DNA from: Pseudomonadota bacterium
Lineage (GTDB): Bacteria > Pseudomonadota > Alphaproteobacteria > Rhizobiales > Rhizobiaceae
DNA: 64,000 bases
NCBI GenBank assembly: GCA_023419535.1
Contig: JAEZXX010000023.1
Span: 62,001-126,000, forward strand
Reading direction: 5' to 3'
In this document: piece by piece, positions 18,366 through 26,371 of the stretch
How the letters are laid out: every line of letters starts with the position of its first letter
How positions within the stretch are numbered: the first letter of the stretch is position 1
The notes under the pieces: generated by a model
The model's database searches: none
Seen by the model: the letters and a program-made list of their open reading frames with translations, nothing else
What the model was told of the DNA's origin: nothing
Made by a program: the position numbers and the translations under genes

Positions 18366-19415
18366 ATGGCGACGGGCCTGCGCGAACTTGCCGAGGAACT
18401 CGGCCTGTCCATGACCACGGTGAGTCGGGCTCTGAACGGCTTTCCCGAGGTCGGTGCGGCAACGCGCGAGCGGGTGCGCCGCGCGGCCGAGCGCACCGGC
18501 TACAGGGCCAACGCCACGGCGCGGCGCCTCGCGACCGGGCGCGCCAACGCATTCGGGATCGTCTTCTCCACCGAACGCGACGTGCTCGACAGCCCCATCG
18601 TGACCGACTTCCTGTCGGGCGTCGGCGAGGTCTGCGCGGCGGAGGGGATCGATCTCCTGCTCTCCCCGACGCGTCCGGGCGGCGAGGTCGCCACCTGCCG
18701 GCGCCTGATCGCCAGCGGCACGGTGGACGCGCTGATCGTCTTCGCCAACCTGTTCCAGGACGAGGGCATGATGCCGCTCGCCGGGAGCGGCTTTCCGATC
18801 GTCGTCCACGGCCGCCCGCCGGAGGGCTGCGCAGCGCCCTCGCTTTCGATCGACAATCGCGGCGCCTTCCGCTTAGGCGCCGCCCATCTCCTGGCCCTCG
18901 GCCATCGCCGGATCGCCCTTCTGAACGGCGACGAGCGGCAGACCTACGCGATCGACCGCCGTCGCGGCTTTCTCGACGCTTTGGAGGCGGCGGGCGTTCC
19001 GGTCCGGTCCCGAGACCTGACGAGCGGTGCGCACAGCTTCCGCCACGGGCTGGAGACGGCGCGCCGCATCCTGAGGGATCCGGACCGTCCGACCGCCCTC
19101 CTCTGCTCCTCGATCCTCACGGCCCTCGGCGCGATGAAGGCAGCGGCCGAACGGGGGCTGGCCGTCCCGGCCGACCTTTCGCTCCTGGCCCATGACGACG
19201 GGGTCGCCTCCCTCCCCCCCGAGATGGCGAGCTCAGCGCTGTCGACGCTTCATTCGCCCGTGCGCGCGGCGGGCCTCTCTGTGGCGCGTCTCGCGCTGCG
19301 GCGCATCGCCGGCGACGCAGCCGGACCGCTCACGGAGGTTTGGCCAGCCGAGCTGGTGGAGCGGGAATCGACAGCGGCTCCGCCCGACCTCCTCCCGAAC
19401 GCGAATTGCCCATGA
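18366..19415 (+). CDS. LacI-family transcriptional regulator
   Basis: A 349-residue regulator. The LacI helix-turn-helix occupies about residues 5-30 (LRELAEELGLSMTTVSRAL), followed by the hinge region (ANATARRLATGRAN) and a periplasmic-binding-protein-like effector domain. ATG 18366 follows GAAGGAGGA. It is divergent from the thu operon and overlaps the GH32 gene by four bases, so it most likely represses both units through the tandem operators until a disaccharide or fructoside inducer is present. It is a functional counterpart of rhizobial ThuR, though orthology is not shown. Confidence 0.88.
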   Translation: MATGLRELAEELGLSMTTVSRALNGFPEVGAATRERVRRAAERTGYRANATARRLATGRANAFGIVFSTERDVLDSPIVTDFLSGVGEVCAAEGIDLLLSPTRPGGEVATCRRLIASGTVDALIVFANLFQDEGMMPLAGSGFPIVVHGRPPEGCAAPSLSIDNRGAFRLGAAHLLALGHRRIALLNGDERQTYAIDRRRGFLDALEAAGVPVRSRDLTSGAHSFRHGLETARRILRDPDRPTALLCSSILTALGAMKAAAERGLAVPADLSLLAHDDGVASLPPEMASSALSTLHSPVRAAGLSVARLALRRIAGDAAGPLTEVWPAELVERESTAAPPDLLPNANCP

Positions 19416-21028
19416 CCCCGATCGTCCTCGACCTCTTGGCGGGCGAAACCGTCCATCTCTGGCTGCGAGGCGCGGTTCGCCTGACAGGCCCGGCCTCGGT
19501 GCCGCGGCTGGAGGTCCTCGGTTCGCACGATTTCCAGCGCGCAGCGTTCACAGCCGTGCAGGCCGGGCGCGTGACGGTTGCCGGCGACGGCGAGGTGTCG
19601 CTCGCCTACGCTTTTGCGGCGGCCAGCGTCATGCGGGACGGAATCCGGGTGCTCTTCACCACGCCGCGCAACCGCGCAACGGACGGCCCGATCTACCATT
19701 TCTCCCCGCCCTTCGGCTGGATGAACGATCCCAACGGACTGATCCGGATCGGCGGGGAGATCCACCTCTTCTACCAGCATTATCCGCACGACCGCTTCTG
19801 GAACACCATGCACTGGGGCCACGCGGTCAGCCACGACGGCGGTGCGAGCTTCCGGCATCTGCCGGTGTTTCTCGACCCGCGCCCCGAACTCTTGGCCGGC
19901 GAAATGGAGAGCGGCGGCGCCTTCTCCGGCTCCACCGTCGCAGCGAAGGACGGAGCCCTGCGCGTGTTCTGGACGGACCGGCAGGACAGCCGCGAGCCGG
20001 AATGGGAGTGGCAGATGACAGCCCTGTCGCCCGACCGACTGTCGATCGGACCGGCTCGGGCGATCGTCGACCGGCGCCCGGAGCTTCCCGGTCTCGGCAA
20101 GGATTTTCGCGACCCTTACGTCTTCCGGGGACCGGACGGGCTCTGGAAGATGCTGCTCGGCGGGCGCGACGAAGCGGGCGGCATCGTCCTCCTCTACGAG
20201 ACCGACGCCGAGGACGCAGCCAGCGGCTGGCGCTTCGTCGGCCCGCTCCTGCGCGCGAGCGAGATGGGGACGGAGGCTGCCGAATGCCCCTGCCTCGTCC
20301 CGGTCGGCGACGGGCTCTGGACGCTTCTCTACTGCCTCATGTTCTCCACCGACCCGGCCACCGGCCGGCGCAACATCAGCCACGCGGTGACCGGGCGCTT
20401 CGACGGTCGAAGCTTCGACCCGGTCGACACGCGCGAAGCCGATTTCGGCACAGACGCCTACGCCTTCCAGGCGGCGCTCGACGGGCGGGGCGCCTTCGCC
20501 CTCGGCTGGGCCGCGAACTGGGCGGACGTCGTGAAGGGCGCGGACTTCCCCTCCGCCATGACCCTGCCGCGGCGCCTGGAATGGCGGGGCGACCATCTGG
20601 CGACGCCACCCATGGAATCGCTCGCAGCCCTTCGGCGAGCGAGCCGGACGATCGATCCGGCGGCCTGCGCGCCGGTGCCGATCCTTCGCGGCGCCGCCGA
20701 GATCGAACTGGACCTGACCGCGCCCAACGCTCCGTTCCGTCTCGATTTCGACCATCCGACGATCGCGCTCGCACTGGAACACGACGGCGTTCACCTGGAG
20801 CTTCGCCATCGTCCCGCCGATTTGGCCGAAGGCCCGCGCTACCGTGCCGAGACACCCGGCCTGTCGGGCCTGCGCGTCTTTCTCGACCGCGGGCTGATCG
20901 AGATCTTCGCCGACGGGGGCCGCTGGTGCTGCACCAAGCGCCTCGCGGACGCCGCGCCGGTCACGGGCGTGCGGATGGCGGGCGGGATCGGGCGGACGAC
21001 CGTGCACGATCTGGCCGCGCCCGATTGA
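19412..21028 (+). CDS. glycoside hydrolase family 32 (sucrose/fructan hydrolase)
   Basis: A 538-residue GH32 enzyme with all three acidic motifs: nucleophile D106 in WMNDPNG, transition-state stabiliser D234 in FRDPY, and acid/base E291 in ECPC. A beta-propeller catalytic domain (about 95-400) is followed by a beta-sandwich ending in GLIEIFADGG. An extra N-terminal region of about 90 residues precedes the first motif. No signal peptide is visible, so it should act in the cytoplasm on imported sucrose or short fructosides. ATG 19412 overlaps the regulator stop (ATGA). Confidence 0.87.
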   Translation: MTPIVLDLLAGETVHLWLRGAVRLTGPASVPRLEVLGSHDFQRAAFTAVQAGRVTVAGDGEVSLAYAFAAASVMRDGIRVLFTTPRNRATDGPIYHFSPPFGWMNDPNGLIRIGGEIHLFYQHYPHDRFWNTMHWGHAVSHDGGASFRHLPVFLDPRPELLAGEMESGGAFSGSTVAAKDGALRVFWTDRQDSREPEWEWQMTALSPDRLSIGPARAIVDRRPELPGLGKDFRDPYVFRGPDGLWKMLLGGRDEAGGIVLLYETDAEDAASGWRFVGPLLRASEMGTEAAECPCLVPVGDGLWTLLYCLMFSTDPATGRRNISHAVTGRFDGRSFDPVDTREADFGTDAYAFQAALDGRGAFALGWAANWADVVKGADFPSAMTLPRRLEWRGDHLATPPMESLAALRRASRTIDPAACAPVPILRGAAEIELDLTAPNAPFRLDFDHPTIALALEHDGVHLELRHRPADLAEGPRYRAETPGLSGLRVFLDRGLIEIFADGGRWCCTKRLADAAPVTGVRMAGGIGRTTVHDLAAPD

Positions 21029-21104
21029 GCGAAGGGCGACGGGCGATTGCGACACCGCGGCGCGACCGCTGCCCCGCGATCCTGCGCGCATCTCGGCGCC
21101 CGAA

Positions 21105-21125
21105 CGGCGGAAGACGATCCCGCCG
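21105..21125. terminator. candidate convergent terminator hairpin
   Basis: CGGCGG (21105-21110) and CCGCCG (21120-21125) form a perfect 6-bp stem around a 9-base loop. It lies in the 98-bp gap between the stops of the GH32 gene and the leftward sulfur operon. There is no T tract; support is limited. Confidence 0.3.
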
Positions 21126-21126
21126 C

Positions 21127-22395
21127 TCAGGCGGCGCGAACCCCGAGCCGGCTGCGCAGCGTCTGCGTCCCGTAGTCGTGCCGCAGGACGCCGCGCTCCT
21201 GAAGGATCGGCACGACCGTCTCGACGAATTCGTCGAAGCCGCCCGGCGTCAGATGCGGCGCGAAGACGAAGCCGTCCGCCGCGTCCTCGGCGACATAGCG
21301 CTCGATCTGCGAGGCGACCGTTTCCGGCGTCCCGACGAACTGCTGGCGGCCGGTGAGGCGGATGACGAGCTGGCGGATCGACAGGCCATCGCGCTCGGCG
21401 ATCTCGCGCCACTGCGCCGCCGTCCTCAGCCGATCGTCCACCTTGGCCGCGCGCCCCTGGGAGAGAGAGGCCGACGCCACGTCCGGGTCGACCGCCGGCA
21501 GCGGTCCCTCGGCGTCGTAGGCGGACAGGTCGCGGTTCCAGACCTGCTCCAGGAAGACGATCGCCGTCTTCGGGCTCACCTGCTGAAGGCGGATGGCTTG
21601 CGCGCGCTCTTGCGCTTCATCGGGCGTCGCCCCGAGCGCGAAGGTCGCGCCCGGCAGGATCTTCAGATCGTCCGGCCGCCGTCCGTAACGGGCGAGGCGC
21701 CCCTTCACGTCCGCATAGAAGGCCTTGCCCTCCTCCAGCGTGCCATAGCGCGAATAGATCACGTCGGCGTGGCTGGCCGCCAGTTCCCGCCCGGCGTCGG
21801 ATTCGCCAGCCTGTACTATGACGGGTTCGCCCTGCGGCAGCGGCGCGAGGCTCGTATGCCCCTCGAACGCGAAGTGCTTCGAGGCCACCCCGAACGCTCC
21901 GCCCGACCAGACCACTCGCGCGGCCTCGATGAACTCGCGGGCCCGCTCGTAGCGCTCGGCGTGCGGAAGGTGGTCGCCGCGCCGGAAGTTGGCGCCCGTG
22001 AAGGCGCCCGGCGAGGTGACGACGTTCCAGCCGGCGCGCCCGTTTGACAGGATGTCGAGCGTCGCCAGCTGGCGGGCGAGCGGATAGGGCTCGTTGAAGG
22101 TCGTCGTCAGCGTCCCGACGAGGCCGACATGCTGCGTCACCGCCGCGAGCGCGGCGAGAATGGCGAGCGTGTTCGGGCGGCCCGCGACGTCGAGCTCGTG
22201 GATGCGCCCCTTCTGCTCGCGCAGGCGCAACCCTTCCGCGAGGAAGATGAAGTCGAACCGCCCGCGCTCCACCGTCTCGGCAAAGTGCCGGAAGGACGAA
22301 AAGGCGATCTGGCTGCCCGCCGCCGCGTCGCTCCAGACGGTGAAATTGTTTACGCCCGGAAACTGTGCCCCGAGGATGACCTGCTTCTTTCCCAT
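21127..22395 (-). CDS. NtaA/SnaA/DszA-family FMNH2-dependent monooxygenase
   Basis: A 422-residue bacterial luciferase-like (LLM) monooxygenase of the NtaA/DszA subgroup. It shows FDFIFLAEGLRLRE, NEPYPLARQLATLDILSNGR and GWNVVTSPG, the flavin-binding and subgroup signatures. These enzymes use reduced FMN from a separate reductase to cleave C-S or C-N bonds. ATG 22395 has AGGAAGGAC upstream; a TTG at 22413 would swallow that ribosome site and is rejected. It is the last gene of the operon starting at 33833, which also encodes the FMN reductase. The substrate is unknown but probably an organosulfur compound. Confidence 0.85.
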   Translation of the reverse strand: MGKKQVILGAQFPGVNNFTVWSDAAAGSQIAFSSFRHFAETVERGRFDFIFLAEGLRLREQKGRIHELDVAGRPNTLAILAALAAVTQHVGLVGTLTTTFNEPYPLARQLATLDILSNGRAGWNVVTSPGAFTGANFRRGDHLPHAERYERAREFIEAARVVWSGGAFGVASKHFAFEGHTSLAPLPQGEPVIVQAGESDAGRELAASHADVIYSRYGTLEEGKAFYADVKGRLARYGRRPDDLKILPGATFALGATPDEAQERAQAIRLQQVSPKTAIVFLEQVWNRDLSAYDAEGPLPAVDPDVASASLSQGRAAKVDDRLRTAAQWREIAERDGLSIRQLVIRLTGRQQFVGTPETVASQIERYVAEDAADGFVFAPHLTPGGFDEFVETVVPILQERGVLRHDYGTQTLRSRLGVRAA

Positions 22396-22409
22396 TCGCG
22401 CGTCCTTCC

Positions 22410-23366
22410 TCAAGCGGCCTTGCGGGCCGCGCCGAAACGGCTGAGGGCAGGCCCGAGGCCGAGGCGTTGCCGCAGGAGCCCCTCCGCCGGGGCGCCGGCT
22501 CGGGTGACGGTCGCCAGATGCTCGGCGAGCGGCGCCACGTCGCGATCCGGCGCGTCCGGCATGAAGCGCAGGCCCGACAGGCCGATCCGCGCGGCCGTCT
22601 CGCGGGCTTGCGCAACGTCGCGCTCCACACCGCGATCGGCAGAGACCGGAACGTCGGCGAAGAGGAGCCGGCCCGAACCTCGGAGCCGGGCGGCCGCGAT
22701 TGCGATCTCCTCGATCGAGCCGGCGAGGAAGACGAGATCGGCGCCGAGCGCCAGGCGCGGATCGTCTCCCTCGGCATGGCGCACCGCGACGACGGGCTGG
22801 CCTTGGGGCGGGCGCGGCGTGATCGAAGGCCCGAGAATGTCGAAGGCGGGCGTCTTGAAGCGGATGTAGTGCAGACGGTCGGCATCGAGAAAGCGCTGGC
22901 TCGACGCGTCGCGGATCACCGCGTCGTCGTCCCAGCTGTCCCAGAGAAGGCGGACGGCTTCCAGCGCATCCACGGCGTCCTGAGCGAACGCGTCGTCCTG
23001 CGGCTCCGGGAACCCGTTCAACGCCCCGATCGCAGCGCGGGCCGCGACCGCACGCCCGCCCCTCGGCGCCTGGACGAGGAAACCGCCGCGCCCTTCGCTC
23101 ACATGGTCGAGCGTCGCGATCGCGGTGGAGACGTGGAAGGGCTCGAGGACCGGCAGCGGCGCGCCTGCGAGAAGGCCGAGATGGCGGGTGCGGGCGGCGA
23201 GGAAGGTCGCGACGAGGGTCGCCTCGGGTCCATCGTTGGCGGGATCTGCGAAGCGATCCTCCAGCGTCAGGATTTCGACGAGGCCGTCGAGATGCGCGGC
23301 CGCCGCAAGGAGCGGCGCGACGCCGCTCCCCGTGTCGAGGCCGACGGCGAGATGGAGACGGCTCAT
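22410..23366 (-). CDS. short LLM-class flavin-dependent oxidoreductase (reduced NtaA paralogue)
   Basis: A 318-residue LLM-fold protein. It keeps NtaA-type landmarks (EPFHVSTAIATLDHVSEGRGG, LLWDSWDDDAVIRDA, PRPPQGQPVVAV) but is about 110-130 residues shorter than its neighbours. It lacks the usual C-terminal stretch with a GTPExVAxQI-type motif. It may be a substrate-specialised monooxygenase or a non-catalytic subunit of a neighbouring enzyme. ATG 23366 lies 14 bp after the preceding stop; the gene ends 15 bp before the next ATG. The reading frame is intact, so a pseudogene is not indicated. Confidence 0.75.
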   Translation of the reverse strand: MSRLHLAVGLDTGSGVAPLLAAAAHLDGLVEILTLEDRFADPANDGPEATLVATFLAARTRHLGLLAGAPLPVLEPFHVSTAIATLDHVSEGRGGFLVQAPRGGRAVAARAAIGALNGFPEPQDDAFAQDAVDALEAVRLLWDSWDDDAVIRDASSQRFLDADRLHYIRFKTPAFDILGPSITPRPPQGQPVVAVRHAEGDDPRLALGADLVFLAGSIEEIAIAAARLRGSGRLLFADVPVSADRGVERDVAQARETAARIGLSGLRFMPDAPDRDVAPLAEHLATVTRAGAPAEGLLRQRLGLGPALSRFGAARKAA

Positions 23367-23379
23367 GGCTCTCCCCTCC

Positions 23380-24705
23380 TCACGCGACGGCCAGATGGTC
23401 GTAGGACACGGTCCGCTGATAGTCCGGCAGGCCGAGATTGGCGCGGAAGCCGCCTTCCACGTAGTCCTCGTCCAGAAGGTGGCGCTTGCGCAGCTCGGGC
23501 AGGAGACCGTTCAGGAGAAGGTCTTCCTGGTCCGGGTTGCCGAGACCGTGCAGCGAGACGATGTCGAGGACGCCAGCGTCGAACCGCTCCTTCACCGCCT
23601 CCGCGATCGCCTCGGGCGTGCCCGCGACGTTCCAGTGTCCGGTCTCGCCGGCCTGGACGATGAGTTCGCGCACGCTCAGACCCTGGAGCGCGTAGCGGCG
23701 GAAGATCTCGATGCGCCCGCGGCGGCGGCGCGCGTCCTCCACGCTCGGCAGGCGGTTCTCGGGAAGCGGCCGGTCGAGCGGCAGGTCGGACAGGTCGATG
23801 TCGCCGCCGAGCATGTCGGCGAGCTGCAGGCGCCCGCGCTCGTAGTCGATCGCCTCGTGTTTGGCCTTCACGCGCCGAGCGACGTCCGCCTCGCTCTCGC
23901 CGATCACCGAGTGGAGCGAGTTCATGACGAGCGGCAGTCCCTCGCCCCGGCCGAAGCTCCTCGCCTGCCGGCGCAGTTCGCCGACGAAGGCGAGCGCGTC
24001 GGGCAGCGTCGGCTGAGAGGTGTAGACGACCTCCGCAAGCCTCGCCCCGAGCCGCACGCCGTCGCTGGACTGGCCGGCCTGGAACTGCACCGGCCGCCCC
24101 TGCGGCGGCGGCGGCACGTTCAAAGGCCCCGCGACGCGGAAGTGCTTGCCCCGGTAGTCCACCCCATGCAGGCGCCGGTGATCGAGGGAGATCGCGCCGC
24201 TCGAACGCCGCGTCACGGCCTCCGGCTCGTTGGCGTCGAACAGCGCGTTGACGATCTCGATGAATTCGGTCGCGCGCTCGTAGCGCTCGGCCGGCGTCGG
24301 AATGTCGCCGCCGCCGAAATTCTCTTCCCCGACCGACGAAGTGACCGCGTTCCAGGCCGCCCGCCCGCCGCTGGCATGGTCGAGCGTGCCGATCGCCCGG
24401 GCGAGATTGTAGGGATGGAGATAGGTGGTGGAGACGGTGGCGATGAGGCCGATGCGCGAGGTCGCCTGCGACAGGGCCGCGAGCGCGATCAGGGGGTCCT
24501 GCGTCCCCGTCGTGCCGGACAGCCCGTTCGGGTCGGCGTGGAGGAGGTCGGCGGTGAAGAGGCCGGTGATGCGCGCGGCCTCCGCCTTGCGGGCGAGCTC
24601 GACGGCGCGTTTGCCCGCAAGGTCCGGTGCGGCGTCGTTGTGGGCGACCGTGAAGTTCGCCGCGCCGACGAGGGTCTTGAGGCGTCTGGGACGGGGGGCG
24701 GTCAT
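23380..24705 (-). CDS. NtaA/SnaA/DszA-family FMNH2-dependent monooxygenase
   Basis: A 441-residue LLM monooxygenase of the NtaA/DszA group. Markers are ITGLFTADLLHADP, YLHPYNLARAIGTLDHASGGR, AAWNAVTSS and a C-terminal GTPEAIAEAVKERFDAG. It is expected to use FMNH2 and oxygen to oxidise a small organosulfur or amine substrate. ATG 24705 follows GGAAGGAG and overlaps the stop of the GNAT gene by four bases. It differs clearly from the paralogue at 21127-22395, suggesting distinct substrates or successive steps. Confidence 0.85.
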   Translation of the reverse strand: MTAPRPRRLKTLVGAANFTVAHNDAAPDLAGKRAVELARKAEAARITGLFTADLLHADPNGLSGTTGTQDPLIALAALSQATSRIGLIATVSTTYLHPYNLARAIGTLDHASGGRAAWNAVTSSVGEENFGGGDIPTPAERYERATEFIEIVNALFDANEPEAVTRRSSGAISLDHRRLHGVDYRGKHFRVAGPLNVPPPPQGRPVQFQAGQSSDGVRLGARLAEVVYTSQPTLPDALAFVGELRRQARSFGRGEGLPLVMNSLHSVIGESEADVARRVKAKHEAIDYERGRLQLADMLGGDIDLSDLPLDRPLPENRLPSVEDARRRRGRIEIFRRYALQGLSVRELIVQAGETGHWNVAGTPEAIAEAVKERFDAGVLDIVSLHGLGNPDQEDLLLNGLLPELRKRHLLDEDYVEGGFRANLGLPDYQRTVSYDHLAVA

Positions 24706-25364
24706 GCGTGAACTCCTTCCAGGAAGACGGCGAGCGGCGTCGGCTCGGGCGGCAAGCGCGCAGCCTCGAGGCGCTCGAGGATCAGGCGCTCCTGCGCGGC
24801 CTTGATCGCCAGCACTTCGGCGGTCGCCGCCTCCGGATCGGCGGCCGGTCGGCGCGGAATGGCGGTGCCGGGCTCGCCCGCGCGGCTCCCGATGTGCTTC
24901 TCGAACGGCAGGGAGCGATAGAGCGCGGGGTCCGCGGCGACGTCGAAGAGCGCGCGGTAGCCGAGCGAGAGGTAGAGCGCGACGGCCTCCGGCTGGCGGT
25001 AGCCGGTGGTGAGATAGACGCGCGTGTAGCCGAGGGCGGCCGCGTTCGTCTCCAGCGCCGCCATCACGATGCGGGCGAGGCCCTGGCGCCGCGCGTCCGG
25101 GTGCGTCCAGATGCGCTTGATCTCCACGGTCTCGTCGTCGTGGCTCATGAAGGCGCCGCCGGCGATGGTCTGCGCGCCGCGCCTGAGGACGACGAAGTCG
25201 CCGAGCGGCGGCTCGAAGGCCTCCGCCGGATAGCGGTCGACCTCGGCGCGCGAAACGCCGGGCCGCTCGACCCCGTAGCGGCGGGCCGATTCCGCGACGA
25301 GCCCGTCGATGACCGGCTCGGCTTCGGGCGAATGAAGGCGGGTGCGAAGGACGCGGAAGGTCAT
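24702..25364 (-). CDS. GNAT-family N-acetyltransferase
   Basis: A 220-residue protein with a GNAT domain at about residues 15-155. The acetyl-CoA loop is the R/Q-x-x-G-x-A-type DARRQGLARIVMAAL, followed by the strand YTRVYLTTGYRQPEAVALY. A C-terminal extension of about 60 residues is hydrophilic and alanine/proline-rich. It is enclosed in the monooxygenase operon with a four-base overlap to the downstream gene, so its job is probably linked to the same substrate, for example acetylating an amino-thiol or amine. The acceptor is unknown. Confidence 0.8.
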   Translation of the reverse strand: MTFRVLRTRLHSPEAEPVIDGLVAESARRYGVERPGVSRAEVDRYPAEAFEPPLGDFVVLRRGAQTIAGGAFMSHDDETVEIKRIWTHPDARRQGLARIVMAALETNAAALGYTRVYLTTGYRQPEAVALYLSLGYRALFDVAADPALYRSLPFEKHIGSRAGEPGTAIPRRPAADPEAATAEVLAIKAAQERLILERLEAARLPPEPTPLAVFLEGVHA

Positions 25365-25375
25365 GACCGGTCTCC

Positions 25376-26371
25376 TCAGGCTGCGGCCCGGCGCGCGTCG
25401 GCGCGGGCGATGAGTTCGATCGAGGCGAGGCGCGCCTCGCGCGCCGCGACGGGAACGTCGAGGACGAATTCCGCCACCCCGTGCCGCTCGGCAAGACGGC
25501 CGAGCGCGCGGTGCACGTCGTCCGGCGTGCCCGCGATGATCTGCGGGCGCCGCTCCTCGACGCTGACCGGCTGTTCGCCGAGCTGCCGGGCATGCTCCTC
25601 TACGGCTTCCAGGCTCCCGACATTGATCGAGAAGCCGTCGCGGAAGACCGCCTTGAAGGAGCGCCGGTCGGCCTTAGCGAGCGCTTCCTCGCGAGTCGGC
25701 GCGGCAAAGGCGGTGACGGCGAGGATCGGGTCCGGGCCGGCGGCGCGGGCGGCGCGAAGCGTGGCGTCGATGGCGCCGTGGTCGCCGTCGTGGTGGCCGG
25801 CGTGGACGAAGCCCCAGCCGAGGCTTGCGGCCAGTGTGGCGCTCGTCTCGCTGGAGCCGAGGAGGAAGCGCTCGGGCAGGAGCGCCGGTCTCGGCTGGAT
25901 CTCGGCGCCTTGGTGGCGATGTCCCGTCGAGGCCGCGCCCTTGAGGAAGAGGTCGAGATCGGCGAGCTTGTCCTCGAAGGGCGTGCGCTCCGGCGCGAAC
26001 TCCTCCTGGAGCGCGCGCACCGTCTCGGGCAGGCCGCCCACGGCCCGGCCGATGCCGAGGTCGACGCGGCCGGGCGCGAGCTGCGACAGGACGCCGAAGA
26101 CCTCCGCCACCTTGAACGGGCTGTAGTGCGACAGGAGGATGCCGGCCGTGCCGACGCGGATGCGGCGCGTGCGGGCGAGGACGTGCGAGACGACGATCTC
26201 GGGCGCCGCGCTCGCCAGCGCCCGCGATCCGTGATGCTCGGCCGCCCAGAAGCGGTGGTAGCCGAGCCGGTCGGCGAGTTCGGCGTAGAGAAGGGTCGTG
26301 GCGTAGGCGTCCCCCGCCGCGCGGCCCTCGTCCACGGGCGTCTTGTCGAGGAGGCTGAGACGGTAGCTCAT
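25376..26371 (-). CDS. LLM-class flavin-dependent oxidoreductase (MsnO8/luciferase-like type)
   Basis: A 331-residue single-domain LLM protein of the short 'luciferase family oxidoreductase' type. It starts with YRLSLLDKTPVDEG and carries FWAAEHHGSRALASAAPE, GTAGILLSHYSPFKVAEVF and LAPGRVDLGIGRAVGG. These proteins bind F420 or FMN; in proteobacteria FMN is expected. It overlaps the ABC ATPase gene upstream by four bases and lies 11 bp before the GNAT gene. Substrate unknown; the operon points to organosulfur use. Confidence 0.82.
   Translation of the reverse strand: MSYRLSLLDKTPVDEGRAAGDAYATTLLYAELADRLGYHRFWAAEHHGSRALASAAPEIVVSHVLARTRRIRVGTAGILLSHYSPFKVAEVFGVLSQLAPGRVDLGIGRAVGGLPETVRALQEEFAPERTPFEDKLADLDLFLKGAASTGHRHQGAEIQPRPALLPERFLLGSSETSATLAASLGWGFVHAGHHDGDHGAIDATLRAARAAGPDPILAVTAFAAPTREEALAKADRRSFKAVFRDGFSINVGSLEAVEEHARQLGEQPVSVEERRPQIIAGTPDDVHRALGRLAERHGVAEFVLDVPVAAREARLASIELIARADARRAAA

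Noticed and set aside
19250..21412. Open frame of about 720 codons on the minus strand opposite the GH32 gene
   Set aside because: The GH32 frame has all catalytic motifs; the antisense frame has none, runs across two genes and lacks a ribosome site.
22396..22413. TTG start at 22413 for the NtaA-type monooxygenase
   Set aside because: The AGGAAGGA ribosome site would lie inside the coding sequence; the ATG at 22395 has correct spacing.
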